A stretch of DNA of 60,069 bases from Thiococcus pfennigii (GCF_016583835.1 NZ_NRRW01000021.1:1-60069), one strand, 5' to 3'. Shown: positions 1 to 8,582, counted from the first letter of the stretch. Notes: generated by a model from the letters alone, not told the origin. Made by a program: numbers and translations.

Positions 1-1
1 C

Positions 2-1594
2 ACGGCGCTGCGCGAGGCCGACCGCGAGGCCGACCAGGCCGACGCGGCGCCGCTCGTCGCTGCGCCGACCGTGCAGACCGCCGAGGCCGCCCGGGTCGCG
101 CTCGATGCGCCCCGCGCGCGGTCTCCGGCCGATCGGGTGGGCGCGGATGCGGCGGCGCAGCCGTCGCGGGCCGGCCGTGCGGTGCCCCATCATCCGCTGA
201 CCCGGGTCGCGGAGAACGAGCGTCTCCATGCCTACGAGTCGCGCGTCAAACAGGGGTTCGCGCGGATCGTGCCGACGCTGAAGGCGATCTCGGCGCGCCG
301 CGATGCCGAGGACTTCGTCTCCTGGGCGCAGGCGCAGGCGCAACGACAGCTGGGCTTCGAGCTGCCGGAGCGGATCCTGGCCGACGCCTGGATCGATGGG
401 CTCGATCTGCGCGCCCTGTTCGCGCAGGCGACCTTCGAGACCTTCCGCCAGGCGAGTCACGCGCACTTCGCGTCGAGCCCGCTGGCGGTGCTGGGGGAGG
501 TCGGGGCCTTCCAGGCCTTCCTCGCCGACTGCGGCTTTCACGAGATGAACGTGACGCCCTGCGCCGACGGTCGCCTCGCCCACGCCGTCAGTTATGTGCT
601 GCGGTTGCCGCCCGGTGGCGTGCGCCGCAAGGCCTATGCGGGGGCGCTGTTCGATGTCGAGGAGGCGGTGCACCGCTGGTCGTCGGTCGAGGTCGGGCGG
701 CTGCGGGGCGCCGAGCCCGATCCGGTCGCTGCGCCGACGCGGTACCTGAAGGTGGCCATCTATCACTTCAGCAGCCTGGATCCCGCCTCGCATGGCTGTG
801 CCGCCCACGGCAGCGATACGCGGCGGGCGGCGACGGCGGCGCTCGAGCGGCTCGATGCCTTCCGCCAGGCCATCGAGAACAGCTTCTGCTGCGGTGCGTC
901 GATCGACACCCTGCTGCTCGGGATCGACACGGACACCGACGCCCTGCGCGTCCACCTGCCGGACGCCACTGGGCGGATCGAGATCGAGCGCGGCGTCGAT
1001 GCCGCTGAGCTCTATGTCGAGACGGCCCATCTCGAGCCCGATGCGGCGCGCGCGGCGATCCGCGCACGGGTCGGCGCCGCGGGCGTCAGCCGACGCGCCG
1101 CCGGGCCGCACGAGGGGCTGCTGCGCCTCGCCGCCCGGCTGGTCGAGAACAACCTCTCGCAGATCGACTACGTGCTGACGCACCACGGCGATCGGTATCC
1201 GGATCAGGGCCACGAGGAGCGCTTCATCGGGGTCGGTACCGACTTCACCGACGTGCAGCTGCGCAACCTGACCTACTTCGCCTTCATGCGGACGGTCGAG
1301 GAGGGCGGCGCGGACCTCGATGTCGGGATCCGTATCTTCAGGCGGCTCTATGTCGCCCACGGGCTGCCGATCCCGATCGTGGTGCGCTGCGAGTATCCCG
1401 GTCAGGTCCCCGGCGCCCGCGAGCGCGCCGTGCAGCGGTGTCGACGGATCGCCGCGGCGATCGCCGCCCGCTATCCGGACCTCGCCGAGAAGGGGCTGTT
1501 GCACACCTATCTGACGGTGCGCGACAGCCAGGGGAGCGGACCGGCGGAGTGCGTCGGCAGCTCGATTCCAGGTTGGGGGGGCCCTGTGTCGTGA
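2..1594 (+). CDS. csoSCA: Carboxysome shell carbonic anhydrase CsoSCA, 5' end probably outside window
   Basis: Beta-class-derived zinc carbonic anhydrase of the alpha-carboxysome. It turns bicarbonate into CO2 for RuBisCO inside the shell. Counting from the GTG at base 71 (507 residues; the family is about 515), the catalytic motif CADGR gives Cys164, Asp166 and Arg168. The other zinc ligands are His232 (YHF) and Cys243 (HGCAAHGSD), with the 11-residue spacing of the Halothiobacillus enzyme. A conserved HPLT segment sits near residue 41. The frame stays open to the left window edge and no ribosome site precedes base 71, so the true start may lie upstream in the disordered Arg/Ala/Pro-rich leader. 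The stop overlaps the csoS4A start. RuBisCO and csoS2 are expected just upstream, outside the window. Confidence 0.95.
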   Translation, partial: TALREADREADQADAAPLVAAPTVQTAEAARVALDAPRARSPADRVGADAAAQPSRAGRAVPHHPLTRVAENERLHAYESRVKQGFARIVPTLKAISARRDAEDFVSWAQAQAQRQLGFELPERILADAWIDGLDLRALFAQATFETFRQASHAHFASSPLAVLGEVGAFQAFLADCGFHEMNVTPCADGRLAHAVSYVLRLPPGGVRRKAYAGALFDVEEAVHRWSSVEVGRLRGAEPDPVAAPTRYLKVAIYHFSSLDPASHGCAAHGSDTRRAATAALERLDAFRQAIENSFCCGASIDTLLLGIDTDTDALRVHLPDATGRIEIERGVDAAELYVETAHLEPDAARAAIRARVGAAGVSRRAAGPHEGLLRLAARLVENNLSQIDYVLTHHGDRYPDQGHEERFIGVGTDFTDVQLRNLTYFAFMRTVEEGGADLDVGIRIFRRLYVAHGLPIPIVVRCEYPGQVPGARERAVQRCRRIAAAIAARYPDLAEKGLLHTYLTVRDSQGSGPAECVGSSIPGWGGPVS

Positions 1595-1836
1595 AGATCT
1601 GTCAGGTCGAAAAGCCGCTGGTGGCGACGAACCGCATCCCCGGCCTGGAACACCGCCACCTGCAGGTCGTGCGCGACGGCAAGTCCCGTCTTGTCGCCGT
1701 CGATGCGGTCGGTTGCATCCCCGGCGACTGGGTGATCTGCGTCGGGAGCTCCGCAGCCCGCGACGCGGCCGGGCACAAGGAGTACCCAAGCGATCTGACC
1801 ATCGTAGGCATCATCGATCACTGGTCGGAGGAGTAG
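1591..1836 (+). CDS. csoS4A: Carboxysome vertex pentamer protein CsoS4A
   Basis: EutN/CcmL-fold bacterial microcompartment vertex protein of 81 residues, the usual size. It forms pentamers that cap the icosahedral vertices of the alpha-carboxysome. The sequence has the family N-terminus MKICQVEKPLVATNRI and the segment VDAVGCIPGDWVICVGSSAAR. I place the start at GTG 1591, inside the GTGA that also carries the csoSCA stop, which is a classic translational-coupling overlap. The gene sits between csoSCA and csoS4B, as in other cso operons. Confidence 0.93.
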   Translation: MKICQVEKPLVATNRIPGLEHRHLQVVRDGKSRLVAVDAVGCIPGDWVICVGSSAARDAAGHKEYPSDLTIVGIIDHWSEE

Positions 1837-1838
1837 GG

Positions 1839-2141
1839 GTGGACATCATGCAGGTAGAGGGGCCGCTGGTCTGCACACGACGGATCGCGGGCTTGCAGGC
1901 GGTCTCGCTGCGGGTGCTGCGCGACGCGCAGGGCCGGCGGGCCGTGGCCGTCGATACGATCGGGTGCCGGCCCGGCAACTGGGTCTTCACGATCAGCGGC
2001 TCGGCGGCCCGTCATGCCGTCGGTAACCAGATCCTCACCGATCTCAGTGTCGGCGGGATCATCGATCGTTGGCCGTCGCCCGAGGCCGCTCCTCGGGGTG
2101 AAGGGCGACTGGCCGATTCCTTTTCGCTGGACGTTAGATGA
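1839..2141 (+). CDS. csoS4B: Carboxysome vertex pentamer protein CsoS4B
   Basis: Second EutN/CcmL-like pentamer subunit, about 100 residues. The core (MQVEGPLVCTRRIAGL, then VDTIGCRPGNWVFTISGSAAR) is clearly paralogous to CsoS4A. The C-terminus is extended by about 18 residues (SPEAAPRGEGRLADSFSLDVR) compared with CsoS4A. The start is either GTG 1839, two bases after the csoS4A stop, or ATG 1848; I report the longer form. It probably occupies shell vertices together with or instead of CsoS4A. Confidence 0.92.
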   Translation: MDIMQVEGPLVCTRRIAGLQAVSLRVLRDAQGRRAVAVDTIGCRPGNWVFTISGSAARHAVGNQILTDLSVGGIIDRWPSPEAAPRGEGRLADSFSLDVR

Positions 2142-2152
2142 GGAGAACGAAG

Positions 2153-2467
2153 ATGGCTGAAGAACACTACGGCATCGCGCTGGGCATGATCGAGACGCGC
2201 GGCTTGGTCCCCGCCATCGAGGCGGCGGACGCCATGACCAAGGCCGCGGAGGTGCGCCTGATCGGGCGCGAGTTCGTTGGCGGCGGCTACGTGACCGTGC
2301 TGGTGCGCGGCGAGACGGGCGCGGTGAATGCGGCGGTGCGCGCCGGGGCCGACGCCTGCGAGCGGGTCGGCGACGGGCTCGTCGCGGCGCACATCATCGC
2401 CCGCCCGCACCGCGAGGTGGAGCCGGTCCTGCCGCCCGGGCGACCGCGCGAGGCGCAGGCCGCCTAG
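2153..2467 (+). CDS. csoS1: Carboxysome major shell protein CsoS1 (copy 1)
   Basis: Single-domain BMC hexamer protein of 104 residues that tiles the carboxysome facets. It shows the typical [20 protein letters not shown] start and the pore-loop region around [16 protein letters not shown] chose ATG 2153 because GAGGAGAACGAAG lies just upstream and the protein then begins MAEEHYG, as in CsoS1 proteins. An ATG 15 bases earlier is also in frame. Its central 215 bases are almost identical to the downstream paralogue, while the ends differ (EPVLPPGRPREAQAA here). Which of CsoS1A, B or C it corresponds to cannot be decided. Confidence 0.95.
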   Translation: MAEEHYGIALGMIETRGLVPAIEAADAMTKAAEVRLIGREFVGGGYVTVLVRGETGAVNAAVRAGADACERVGDGLVAAHIIARPHREVEPVLPPGRPREAQAA

Positions 2468-2555
2468 CTGGCGGCAGCTGGTCGATCGGAGGCTCGGCGC
2501 CGCCCAAGCAGCCGAGCAGCCGTGAACCGAGTCCTTTGATCTGGAGACTGCTTCG

Positions 2556-2885
2556 ATGGCAAGCGAAACCACAGGAATCGCCCTTGGAATGATCGAGACA
2601 CGGGGTCTGGTGCCCGCCATCGAGGCGGCGGACGCCATGACCAAGGCCGCGGAGGTGCGCCTGATCGGGCGCGAGTTCGTTGGCGGCGGCTACGTGACCG
2701 TGCTGGTGCGCGGCGAGACGGGCGCGGTGAATGCGGCGGTGCGCGCCGGGGCCGACGCCTGCGAGCGGGTCGGCGACGGGCTCGTAGCGGCGCACATCAT
2801 CGCCCGCCCGCACCGCGAGGTGGAGCCCATCCTGCCCGAATCGCCGAGCGGCTCGGGCGGCGACGGCCGGCGGGGCTGCGCCTGA
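2556..2885 (+). CDS. csoS1: Carboxysome major shell protein CsoS1 (copy 2)
   Basis: Second BMC-domain facet protein, 109 residues. Residues about 8-92 are identical to copy 1. The first residues (MASETT) and the tail ([20 protein letters not shown]) differ, and the tail is Gly/Ser-rich and ends in a cysteine. The start is ATG 2556, 88 bases after copy 1. Tandem csoS1 paralogues are normal in alpha-carboxysome operons; the near-total nucleotide identity of the core points to recent gene conversion. Confidence 0.95.
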   Translation: MASETTGIALGMIETRGLVPAIEAADAMTKAAEVRLIGREFVGGGYVTVLVRGETGAVNAAVRAGADACERVGDGLVAAHIIARPHREVEPILPESPSGSGGDGRRGCA

Positions 2886-2980
2886 GCGACGGTGCGCCGC
2901 CGGCCGCTGCGCCGGCGGCGGTCCCCGTCGGCGGCCCCCGGCGACGAGGCATCCGCGAGCGCGACAATTAGGAGGCGATC

Positions 2981-3424
2981 ATGGCGAACCCGAGGGTCCT
3001 CGGCTATCTCGGCCGGGCCTTGAGCCACGAGTTCAGCGCTGTGCAACAGTACCTCACGCACGCTGGACTCGCCGAGCTCTGGGGGTTGGCGGAGGTGGCG
3101 CAATACTTCGAGGAGGAGGCGCGCGGCGAGCAGGTGCACGCCGCGCGTCTGACCCGCCGGATGCTGGAGCTCGGCGCGATGCCCAATGCCTCGCAGTTGA
3201 CGCCGACGCGGGCGGGGCCGACGCTGACCGACCTCCTCGAGTCCGATCGGGCCATGGAGGTGCGCGCCGCCGAGATCTACCGCGAGGCGGCCCACTACTG
3301 CGCCTTGATCGGCGACACCGTCGATCGGGAACTCTTCACGAAGCTGATGGAAGAGGAACTCGAACACACCCGCGAACTGGAGTCCTGGATCGCCCGGCTC
3401 CGGCAACCCGCTTCCACCCGATGA
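2981..3424 (+). CDS. Carboxysome-operon ferritin-like (bacterioferritin-type) protein
   Basis: Four-helix ferritin/bacterioferritin-like protein of 147 residues. Helices carry acidic and His residues that could bind a di-iron site: SHEFSAVQQYLTH, then FEEEARGEQVHAARLTRR, then EEELEHTRELESWI. A bacterioferritin gene follows the csoS1 genes in other cso operons, so placement supports the call. It is preceded by a strong AGGAGG (about 2971). Its job in carboxysome biology is not settled; iron storage or redox protection is an inference. It lies 95 bases after csoS1 copy 2 and 10 bases before acRAF. Confidence 0.85.
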   Translation: MANPRVLGYLGRALSHEFSAVQQYLTHAGLAELWGLAEVAQYFEEEARGEQVHAARLTRRMLELGAMPNASQLTPTRAGPTLTDLLESDRAMEVRAAEIYREAAHYCALIGDTVDRELFTKLMEEELEHTRELESWIARLRQPASTR

Positions 3425-3434
3425 GGAGTGCCCT

Positions 3435-3719
3435 ATGGACCATCACCCGACCACCTGGCAGCATCGCAATCGCCCGTCACGACTCGAGCGGCGCTTCGAG
3501 TTCGCCGCCTACGACGCGACACGCGACTTCCTCGATGCGGTCGCCGAGCTCTGCGAGCAGGCCGGCCTCTATCCCGACATCAGCTTCGGCCGGACCTATG
3601 TCAACATGACGATCCACGCCGAGGATGCGGCGCCGCAGGTGGGCCGCGCGAGGTCCGACCTCGCGTGCCGGATCGAGGCCCTGGCCGGGGGCGCCCGGCC
3701 CGACCCGAGGCCGGCATGA
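3435..3719 (+). CDS. Alpha-carboxysome RuBisCO assembly factor (acRAF), PCD-like
   Basis: A 94-residue pterin-4a-carbinolamine dehydratase-fold protein. The core runs RRFEFAAYDATRDFLDAVAE, then GLYPDISFGRTYVNMTIHAE. I do not see the His-rich active-site motif of true PCD enzymes, so it is probably not catalytic. Proteins of this type encoded at the end of cso operons assist assembly of form IA RuBisCO. It is the last gene of the operon visible here. An ATG at 3421 in another frame is a poor alternative. Confidence 0.85.
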   Translation: MDHHPTTWQHRNRPSRLERRFEFAAYDATRDFLDAVAELCEQAGLYPDISFGRTYVNMTIHAEDAAPQVGRARSDLACRIEALAGGARPDPRPA

Positions 3720-3846
3720 GGGACGATCGGTCCGAAACCGGCATCCGCCCGGCCGTGAGGCGCGGGCCTATCGTTGCGGATGCGGCCGCTGACCACCGCT
3801 TCAGCGATGGCGGCCGCGACAGGGGACCGAACTGGACGACAAGGCC

Positions 3847-4833
3847 ATGCGCGACTCGAATCTCAATCTCGCCCGCCACGTGAGCCTGCGCCAGTTGCAG
3901 GTCTTCGAGGCCATCGCACGGCTGAAGAGCTTCACGAAGGCGGCCGATGAGCTCTACCTCACGCAGCCTACCGCCTCGACGCAGATCAAGCGGCTCAGCG
4001 ATGCGATCGGCCTGCCGCTGTTCGAGCAGGTCGGGCGGCAGGTCTATCTCACCGAGGCCGGCCGTGACCTTGAGGAGTGCGTCCGGCAGATGTTCGACGT
4101 GCTCGACCGCTTCGAGATGAAGGTCGCCGACATCAAAGGGCTCAAGCAGGGCTATCTGCGCCTGTGCGTGATCACGACCGCGAAGTACTTCGCGCCCGAG
4201 GTCCTGGGCCGATTCTGCCGGAAACACACCGGGGTCGACGTCTCGCTGAAGGTGACGAACCGCGACCGGGTGATCGAACGGCTCGCCGCGAACAAGGACG
4301 ACCTCTACATACTCGGCCAGAACTACGAGGGACAGGTCGATCTCGTTTCCAAGGCATTCGCCCCGAACCCCCTCTACGTGGTAGCGCACCGTGAGCACCC
4401 GCTCTGCGGCGAGCGGATGATCCCGCTGTCGCGGCTGAGCGACGAACCCTTCATCATGCGCGAACCCGGATCCGGCATCCGCGATGTCGTCCTCCGCACC
4501 CTCGAGGGCGCTGGTCTGAAACCGCACGTGCGCATGGAGCTCGGCAGCAACGAGGCGATCAAACACGCGATCTACGGCCAACTCGGGATCTCCGTGCTCT
4601 CCCTGCACACCCTGACCCACGAAGGCCCCGAATCGCAACTCGCGATCCTCGACGTCGAGGGCTTCCCGGTACTCAGACAATGGTACGTCGCCTACCCGAA
4701 GGGCAAGGAACTCTCGGTCGTCGCCTTGGCCTTCGTGGAATTCCTCGAAAGCGAGTCCGAGCGGCTGCGCGAGGGCATCGAGGCGACCTATGCGCGCCTG
4801 AGCGGCCGCCGCGAGGCGCCCTCCGGCGACTAG
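3847..4833 (+). CDS. cbbR: LysR-type regulator, probably CbbR
   Basis: A 328-residue LysR-family activator with an N-terminal winged helix-turn-helix (about residues 13-72: VSLRQLQVFEAIARLKSFTK onwards) and a LysR substrate-binding domain. Features such as VTNRDRVIERLAANKDDLYI and MREPGSGIRDVV resemble CbbR, the activator of Calvin-cycle operons that senses metabolites. It follows acRAF by 127 bases on the same strand, whereas cbbR is more often divergent from the genes it controls. It may regulate the carboxysome/RuBisCO operon or another cbb operon elsewhere. Assignment within the LysR family rests partly on context. Confidence 0.82.
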   Translation: MRDSNLNLARHVSLRQLQVFEAIARLKSFTKAADELYLTQPTASTQIKRLSDAIGLPLFEQVGRQVYLTEAGRDLEECVRQMFDVLDRFEMKVADIKGLKQGYLRLCVITTAKYFAPEVLGRFCRKHTGVDVSLKVTNRDRVIERLAANKDDLYILGQNYEGQVDLVSKAFAPNPLYVVAHREHPLCGERMIPLSRLSDEPFIMREPGSGIRDVVLRTLEGAGLKPHVRMELGSNEAIKHAIYGQLGISVLSLHTLTHEGPESQLAILDVEGFPVLRQWYVAYPKGKELSVVALAFVEFLESESERLREGIEATYARLSGRREAPSGD

Positions 4834-5333
4834 CCCCCGCCGGGAACGCCGAGCCCCAGCTCGGCAATCCTCGCTGCGCTCGACCATGGCCACTCTTGGG
4901 GCGTGCCAGACAATCCCGCCTTCACGGGATCTTGATGGATATCGCCCATAGGGCGGGTGAGGTGCGCCGGTATGGCGTTCGATGCGGAGGGACACGTAGG
5001 CGCGCGCCGTAAGCCGACATCGGACCCAGTTGGGAACCGCGTCGCTGGCCGTCGGGTTACGCCCCGCGGGGCTAACCCGACCTACGGCCCCGGCGGCACT
5101 GGCACGGCCCGGAGGTGATGGACTGCGGCACGGAAGGTGAATCCAGGTGGAGGAGATAACGCCGGCTGTGCCAGCCCTTCGGCCTGGGAGGGGCGCTCGG
5201 GCCGGGCTGGGGCTGGGCGTTCTCGGGGTGTTTGCCGAGTTGGGGTTGGGCGTTTTCGGGGTGATTGCCGAGCTGGGGCTCGGCGTTCCCAGGGGCTCGG
5301 CGCTCCAGGGGGCGATGTTGCGGGGTTTGTGCT
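4834..5333. repeat. Intergenic repeat region between cbbR and trmO
   Basis: No convincing gene. It holds a GCCGAGCCCCAGCTCGGC palindromic unit (about 4848-4895), a half element of the AACCCGAC family with a perfect palindrome at 5051-5081 (GTCGGGTTA arm, GCCCC/GGGGC core), and three degenerate copies of a unit ending GCCGAGCTGGGGCTCGGCG at about 5195-5312. The two converging genes could use these hairpins as terminators. Confidence 0.7.
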
Positions 5334-6062
5334 TCATGTCCCTGGCGCGCGGTCGGTCGGGTCGATGGCGAGGACGCGGGCGGTGCGTCCTTCCAGGCGC
5401 CAGCGGATCTCCAGGTCGTAGAGGCGCATCGCGAAGTCGGTGCGGTCCGGGTAGCGGTCCATGTAGCCGGGGCGTGGGTCTTGGAGGATCACCTGGGTGA
5501 TCAGGGCCTCGAGTCGGCGCGCGCCGTCGGGGTCGGCGGCGGCGAGTTGCGCCCGGGCCTCGTCGCTGAAGGCGACGGCCCAGCCGCTCTCGGGCGGCTG
5601 CGGGGCGAAGCCGGCGCGGGCGGCGGGGAGGGCGTCGGCGTAGGGGACGTAGGGCTTGATGTCGAGGACCGGGGTGCCGTCGAGCAGGTCGATGCCGGCC
5701 AGATGCAGGGCGAGTCCGTCGCCGTCGCGCTTCGCGCCCAGGTACTCGACGGCCGAGATGCCGATCGGGTTCGGTCGGTAGGGGGCGCGGCTGGCGAAGA
5801 CGCCGACCTTGCGCCGTCCGCCGAGCCGCGGCGGGCGTACCGTCGGGCGCCAGCCGGCGCCGAGGCAGTCGTGGAAGACGAAGATGAGCCACAGGTGCGA
5901 GAAGCCGTCGAGCCCCTGGAGGGCCTCGTCGCGGTCGAACGGCGGCTGGAGGATGAGGCGCCCGGTCGCGGCCGGCACCAGGTTGGCCTGGCGCGGGATG
6001 CCGAATTTGTCGGTGAAGCAGGAGCGCACGATGCCGATCGGCTGGAAGGCGATGGGGTCCAT
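5334..6062 (-). CDS. trmO: tRNA (adenine(37)-N6)-methyltransferase TrmO
   Basis: UPF0066/VirR-like enzyme of 242 residues that uses S-adenosylmethionine to methylate t6A37 of tRNA-Thr. The family signature is at residues 76-101: RPPRLGGRRKVGVFASRAPY followed by RPNPIGIS. The C-terminal part carries DPRPGYMDRYPDR, typical of the TrmO C-terminal domain. I chose ATG 6062 (MDPIAFQPIGIVRS), 28 bases after the photolyase stop; upstream codons in this frame lie inside the photolyase gene and are out-of-frame shadow. It is probably co-transcribed with the photolyase and dienelactone hydrolase genes. Confidence 0.95.
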   Translation of the reverse strand: MDPIAFQPIGIVRSCFTDKFGIPRQANLVPAATGRLILQPPFDRDEALQGLDGFSHLWLIFVFHDCLGAGWRPTVRPPRLGGRRKVGVFASRAPYRPNPIGISAVEYLGAKRDGDGLALHLAGIDLLDGTPVLDIKPYVPYADALPAARAGFAPQPPESGWAVAFSDEARAQLAAADPDGARRLEALITQVILQDPRPGYMDRYPDRTDFAMRLYDLEIRWRLEGRTARVLAIDPTDRAPGT

Positions 6063-6090
6063 GGAGACGGTCTCGCGGCTGTCGCGCGGG

Positions 6091-7530
6091 TCAGGCGCGT
6101 CCCTTGATGGTCTCCCAGGCCGCGAGCGCGGCGCGGCGCGAGGCGGCGAGGTCGACGATCGGGCGCGGATAGTCGCTGTCGAGGCGGACGCCGGCCTCGG
6201 CGAGCACATTGGCCGGCGCCGCCCAGGGCTGGTGGATGAAGCGGGCCGGCAGGCGCGCGAGCTCCGGGCACCAGCGCCGCACATAGTCGCCGTCGGGGTC
6301 GAAGCGCTCGCCCTGGCGCACCGGGTTGAAGATGCGGAAGTAGGGCGCGGCGTCGGCGCCGCAGCCGGCGGTCCACTGCCAGCCGAGCGTGTTGCTGGCC
6401 AGGTCGGCGTCGACGAGCGTGGCCCAGAACCAGCGCGCGCCGGCCTGCCAGGGCAGGCGCAGGTTCTTCGTCAGCAGCGACGCCGCGGCCATCCGCACCC
6501 GGTTGTGCATCCAGCCGGTGGCCCAGAGTTCGCGCAGCCCGGCGTCGATGAGCGGGATGCCGGTGCGCCCCTGCTGCCAGGCGGCCAGCTGCGCCGCGTC
6601 GTCCTGCCACGGGAAGTCGGCGAAGCGCCCGTCGAGAGGCGCGTCGGTCGTGTGCGGGAAGTGGTGGATGAGGTGATGGGCGAACTCGCGCCAGCCGAGT
6701 TCGCGCACGTAGGGCTCGGCCGGGCCGTCGTCGAGGGGTAGGCCGCGCTCGGCGATCATCCGCACGAGTTGGCGCGGGCCGATCTCGCCGAAGTGCAGGT
6801 GCGGCGACAGGCGCGAGGTGCCCGACATGGCGGGCAGGTCGCGCCGTTGGCCGTAGGCCGCGAGTGGGCCGTCGACGAAGGCCCGGGCGCGGGCCAGCGC
6901 GCCGGCCTCGCCCGGCGTCCAGGCCCGCGCCAGGCCGGCATCCCAGCGGCTGCGCGGCAGGAGGCCGAGCGCATCGATGGGGAGGCCGGAGAGGCCCGGC
7001 GGCAGCGGCGGTAGGGCCTCCGGGGCCGGGATGAGCTCCGGCACCGCGAGGCGGGCGACGGCGCGCCGCCAGTAGGCGCTGAAGACGCGGTAGGGGCCAT
7101 TGGCCTCGGTCGCCAGGTCCCAGGGTTCGAAGAGCAGGTTGCCGGCGACGACCTCGCAGCGCAGCCCGTCGGCACGCAGCTGAAGTTCGGTGCGGGCGTC
7201 GGCGGCCCGCGCGGCGGGTTCGTAGCGCCGGCCCCAGCAGACGCGGGTGGCGCCGCAGGCCGTGGCGATCCGGCGCAGCGCGCCCAGGCTGTCGGCGCCG
7301 CGGGCGATCACGAGCCCGCTGCCGCGTCGGCGCAGGTCGCGATCGAGGGCGGCGAGGCTGTGGTGCAGCCACCAGCGGCTCGCCGCCCCCGGGCGCCAGT
7401 CGCCCTCCTCGGCCGTGGCGTCGATGTAGAGGGGCACGAGCCGCTCGGCGCCGCGTCGCGCGCGGGCGAGGGCCGGGTGGTCGGCGAGCCGCAAGTCGCG
7501 GCGTAGCCAGAGGATGACGGTCTCGGACAC
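6091..7530 (-). CDS. phrB: Deoxyribodipyrimidine photolyase (class I)
   Basis: Light-driven repair flavoprotein of about 479 residues. The N-terminal photolyase domain (SETVILWLRRDLRLADHPAL) would bind the antenna chromophore. The C-terminal FAD domain has the hallmark TSRLSPHLHFGEIGPRQ and the run ASNTLGWQWTAGCGADAAPY, then FRIFNPVRQGERFDPDGDYV. These match class I CPD photolyases of proteobacteria. The GTG at 7530 is preferred because the protein then starts at the conserved domain edge; longer versions overlap the dienelactone hydrolase gene. It lies 20 bases after that gene's stop. Confidence 0.94.
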   Translation of the reverse strand: MSETVILWLRRDLRLADHPALARARRGAERLVPLYIDATAEEGDWRPGAASRWWLHHSLAALDRDLRRRGSGLVIARGADSLGALRRIATACGATRVCWGRRYEPAARAADARTELQLRADGLRCEVVAGNLLFEPWDLATEANGPYRVFSAYWRRAVARLAVPELIPAPEALPPLPPGLSGLPIDALGLLPRSRWDAGLARAWTPGEAGALARARAFVDGPLAAYGQRRDLPAMSGTSRLSPHLHFGEIGPRQLVRMIAERGLPLDDGPAEPYVRELGWREFAHHLIHHFPHTTDAPLDGRFADFPWQDDAAQLAAWQQGRTGIPLIDAGLRELWATGWMHNRVRMAAASLLTKNLRLPWQAGARWFWATLVDADLASNTLGWQWTAGCGADAAPYFRIFNPVRQGERFDPDGDYVRRWCPELARLPARFIHQPWAAPANVLAEAGVRLDSDYPRPIVDLAASRRAALAAWETIKGRA

Positions 7531-7550
7531 GGCCGGCTCGCGGCGCGGGC

Positions 7551-8336
7551 TCAGCGGGTGAAGACCTCCTTCAGGAAGAGGCGCATCATCGCCCACGAGC
7601 GTTCGGCGGCGCGCGCGTCGTAGCGGACATTGTCGATCCCGTAGTCGTCGGCGCCCGGGTTCGTGAAGGCGTGCTGCGCCCCGCCGTAGATGACCATCTG
7701 CCAATCCGCGTCGGCGGCGTCGAGCGCGGCCTTGAAGGCGGCGATGCGCTGTGGTGGGACGAAGGTGTCGTCCTCGCCGTGGGCGACCAGGATGCTCGTT
7801 GTGATCCCGCCCGGCTCGACGTCGCTCGCCGGCGTCAGCGGGCCGTGGAAACTGACGACGCCGTCGAGGTCGGCGCCGGCGTAGGCCAGTTGCAGGACGG
7901 TGCCGCCGCCGAAGCAGAAGCCGATCGCGGCGAGCCGCTCGGGGTCGACGGCCGGGTGGCGCCCGAGGACCTCGAGGCCGAGCGTGGCGCGCTGACGCCA
8001 GGCCGCCTCGTTGGCCGTGACCTGCTGCATCCAGGCCGAGGCCTCGTCGCCGTGCGCGGTGACCCGCCCGTCGCCGTACATGTCCAGGGCGAAGGCGACA
8101 TAGCCGAGGTCGGCGAGCCGGTCGGCGCGTTCGCGCACGAAGTCGTTGAGCCCCCACCACTCGTGGGCGATGAGGACGCCCGGGCGCTTATGGGGCAGGG
8201 CCTCGTCGTAGACCAGGTAGCCCTTCAGGGTCGTCTCGCCGTCCTGGTACTCGATGGTTTCCCGAATCAGCGCCGCGGGGGCTGCCAGCGGGACGAGGAG
8301 CAGCGCGAGGATGACGGAGCGGAAGGCCATCGGCAT
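7551..8336 (-). CDS. Dienelactone hydrolase family protein, exported
   Basis: Alpha/beta hydrolase of 261 residues. An N-terminal signal peptide (residues 1-22, hydrophobic core VILALLLVPLAAPAA) predicts export to the periplasm. The nucleophile is Cys141 in GFCFGGG, with Asp190 in HGEDD and His222 in AQHAF completing the triad. The family also has the LIAHEWWGLNDF oxyanion region seen here. The substrate is unknown; secreted members are common in gammaproteobacteria and need not degrade aromatics. The start ATG 8336 is set by the signal peptide; a longer in-frame version extends into repeats. Confidence 0.9.
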   Translation of the reverse strand: MPMAFRSVILALLLVPLAAPAALIRETIEYQDGETTLKGYLVYDEALPHKRPGVLIAHEWWGLNDFVRERADRLADLGYVAFALDMYGDGRVTAHGDEASAWMQQVTANEAAWRQRATLGLEVLGRHPAVDPERLAAIGFCFGGGTVLQLAYAGADLDGVVSFHGPLTPASDVEPGGITTSILVAHGEDDTFVPPQRIAAFKAALDAADADWQMVIYGGAQHAFTNPGADDYGIDNVRYDARAAERSWAMMRLFLKEVFTR

Positions 8337-8459
8337 GGTGCGGTTCTCCGGTTGTCGTGGTCGTTGGCGCCCGGGCGGTGGGCGCCCCGCGGCAGACGGG
8401 ATGGCGCCCAGCCCAGTTCGGTCGATCGGTGGCCGCGGTGCCGGCCGGGGCAACGGGTC

Positions 8460-8582
8460 ATCTATGGCGGGATGCGCTGCGCCTTCCCGCCACGCCGGCC
8501 CAGGTCCTCGACCCAGCGGCGCTAGTCGGTCGCAAAGAGATCGCAAGCGGCCGGATGCGCTGCGCTTTCCCGCCCTACTCGA
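8460..8582. repeat. Two GGCGGGATGCGC-type hairpin repeats
   Basis: Copies at about 8465-8496 and 8548-8580 of the form GGATGCGCTGCGCTTTCCCGCC, a hairpin with GGCGGGA / TCCCGCC arms. The second one abuts the stop codon of the ferredoxin-reductase gene at 8575. The same family recurs at about 41964-42005, 43665-43700 and 53320-53615. The rest of 8337-8574 shows no gene. Confidence 0.7.

Noticed and set aside
3601-5892. 763-codon minus-strand frame across acRAF, cbbR and trmO
   Set aside because: Overlaps three recognisable genes; its Arg/Pro-rich ends and antisense middle mark it as noise.
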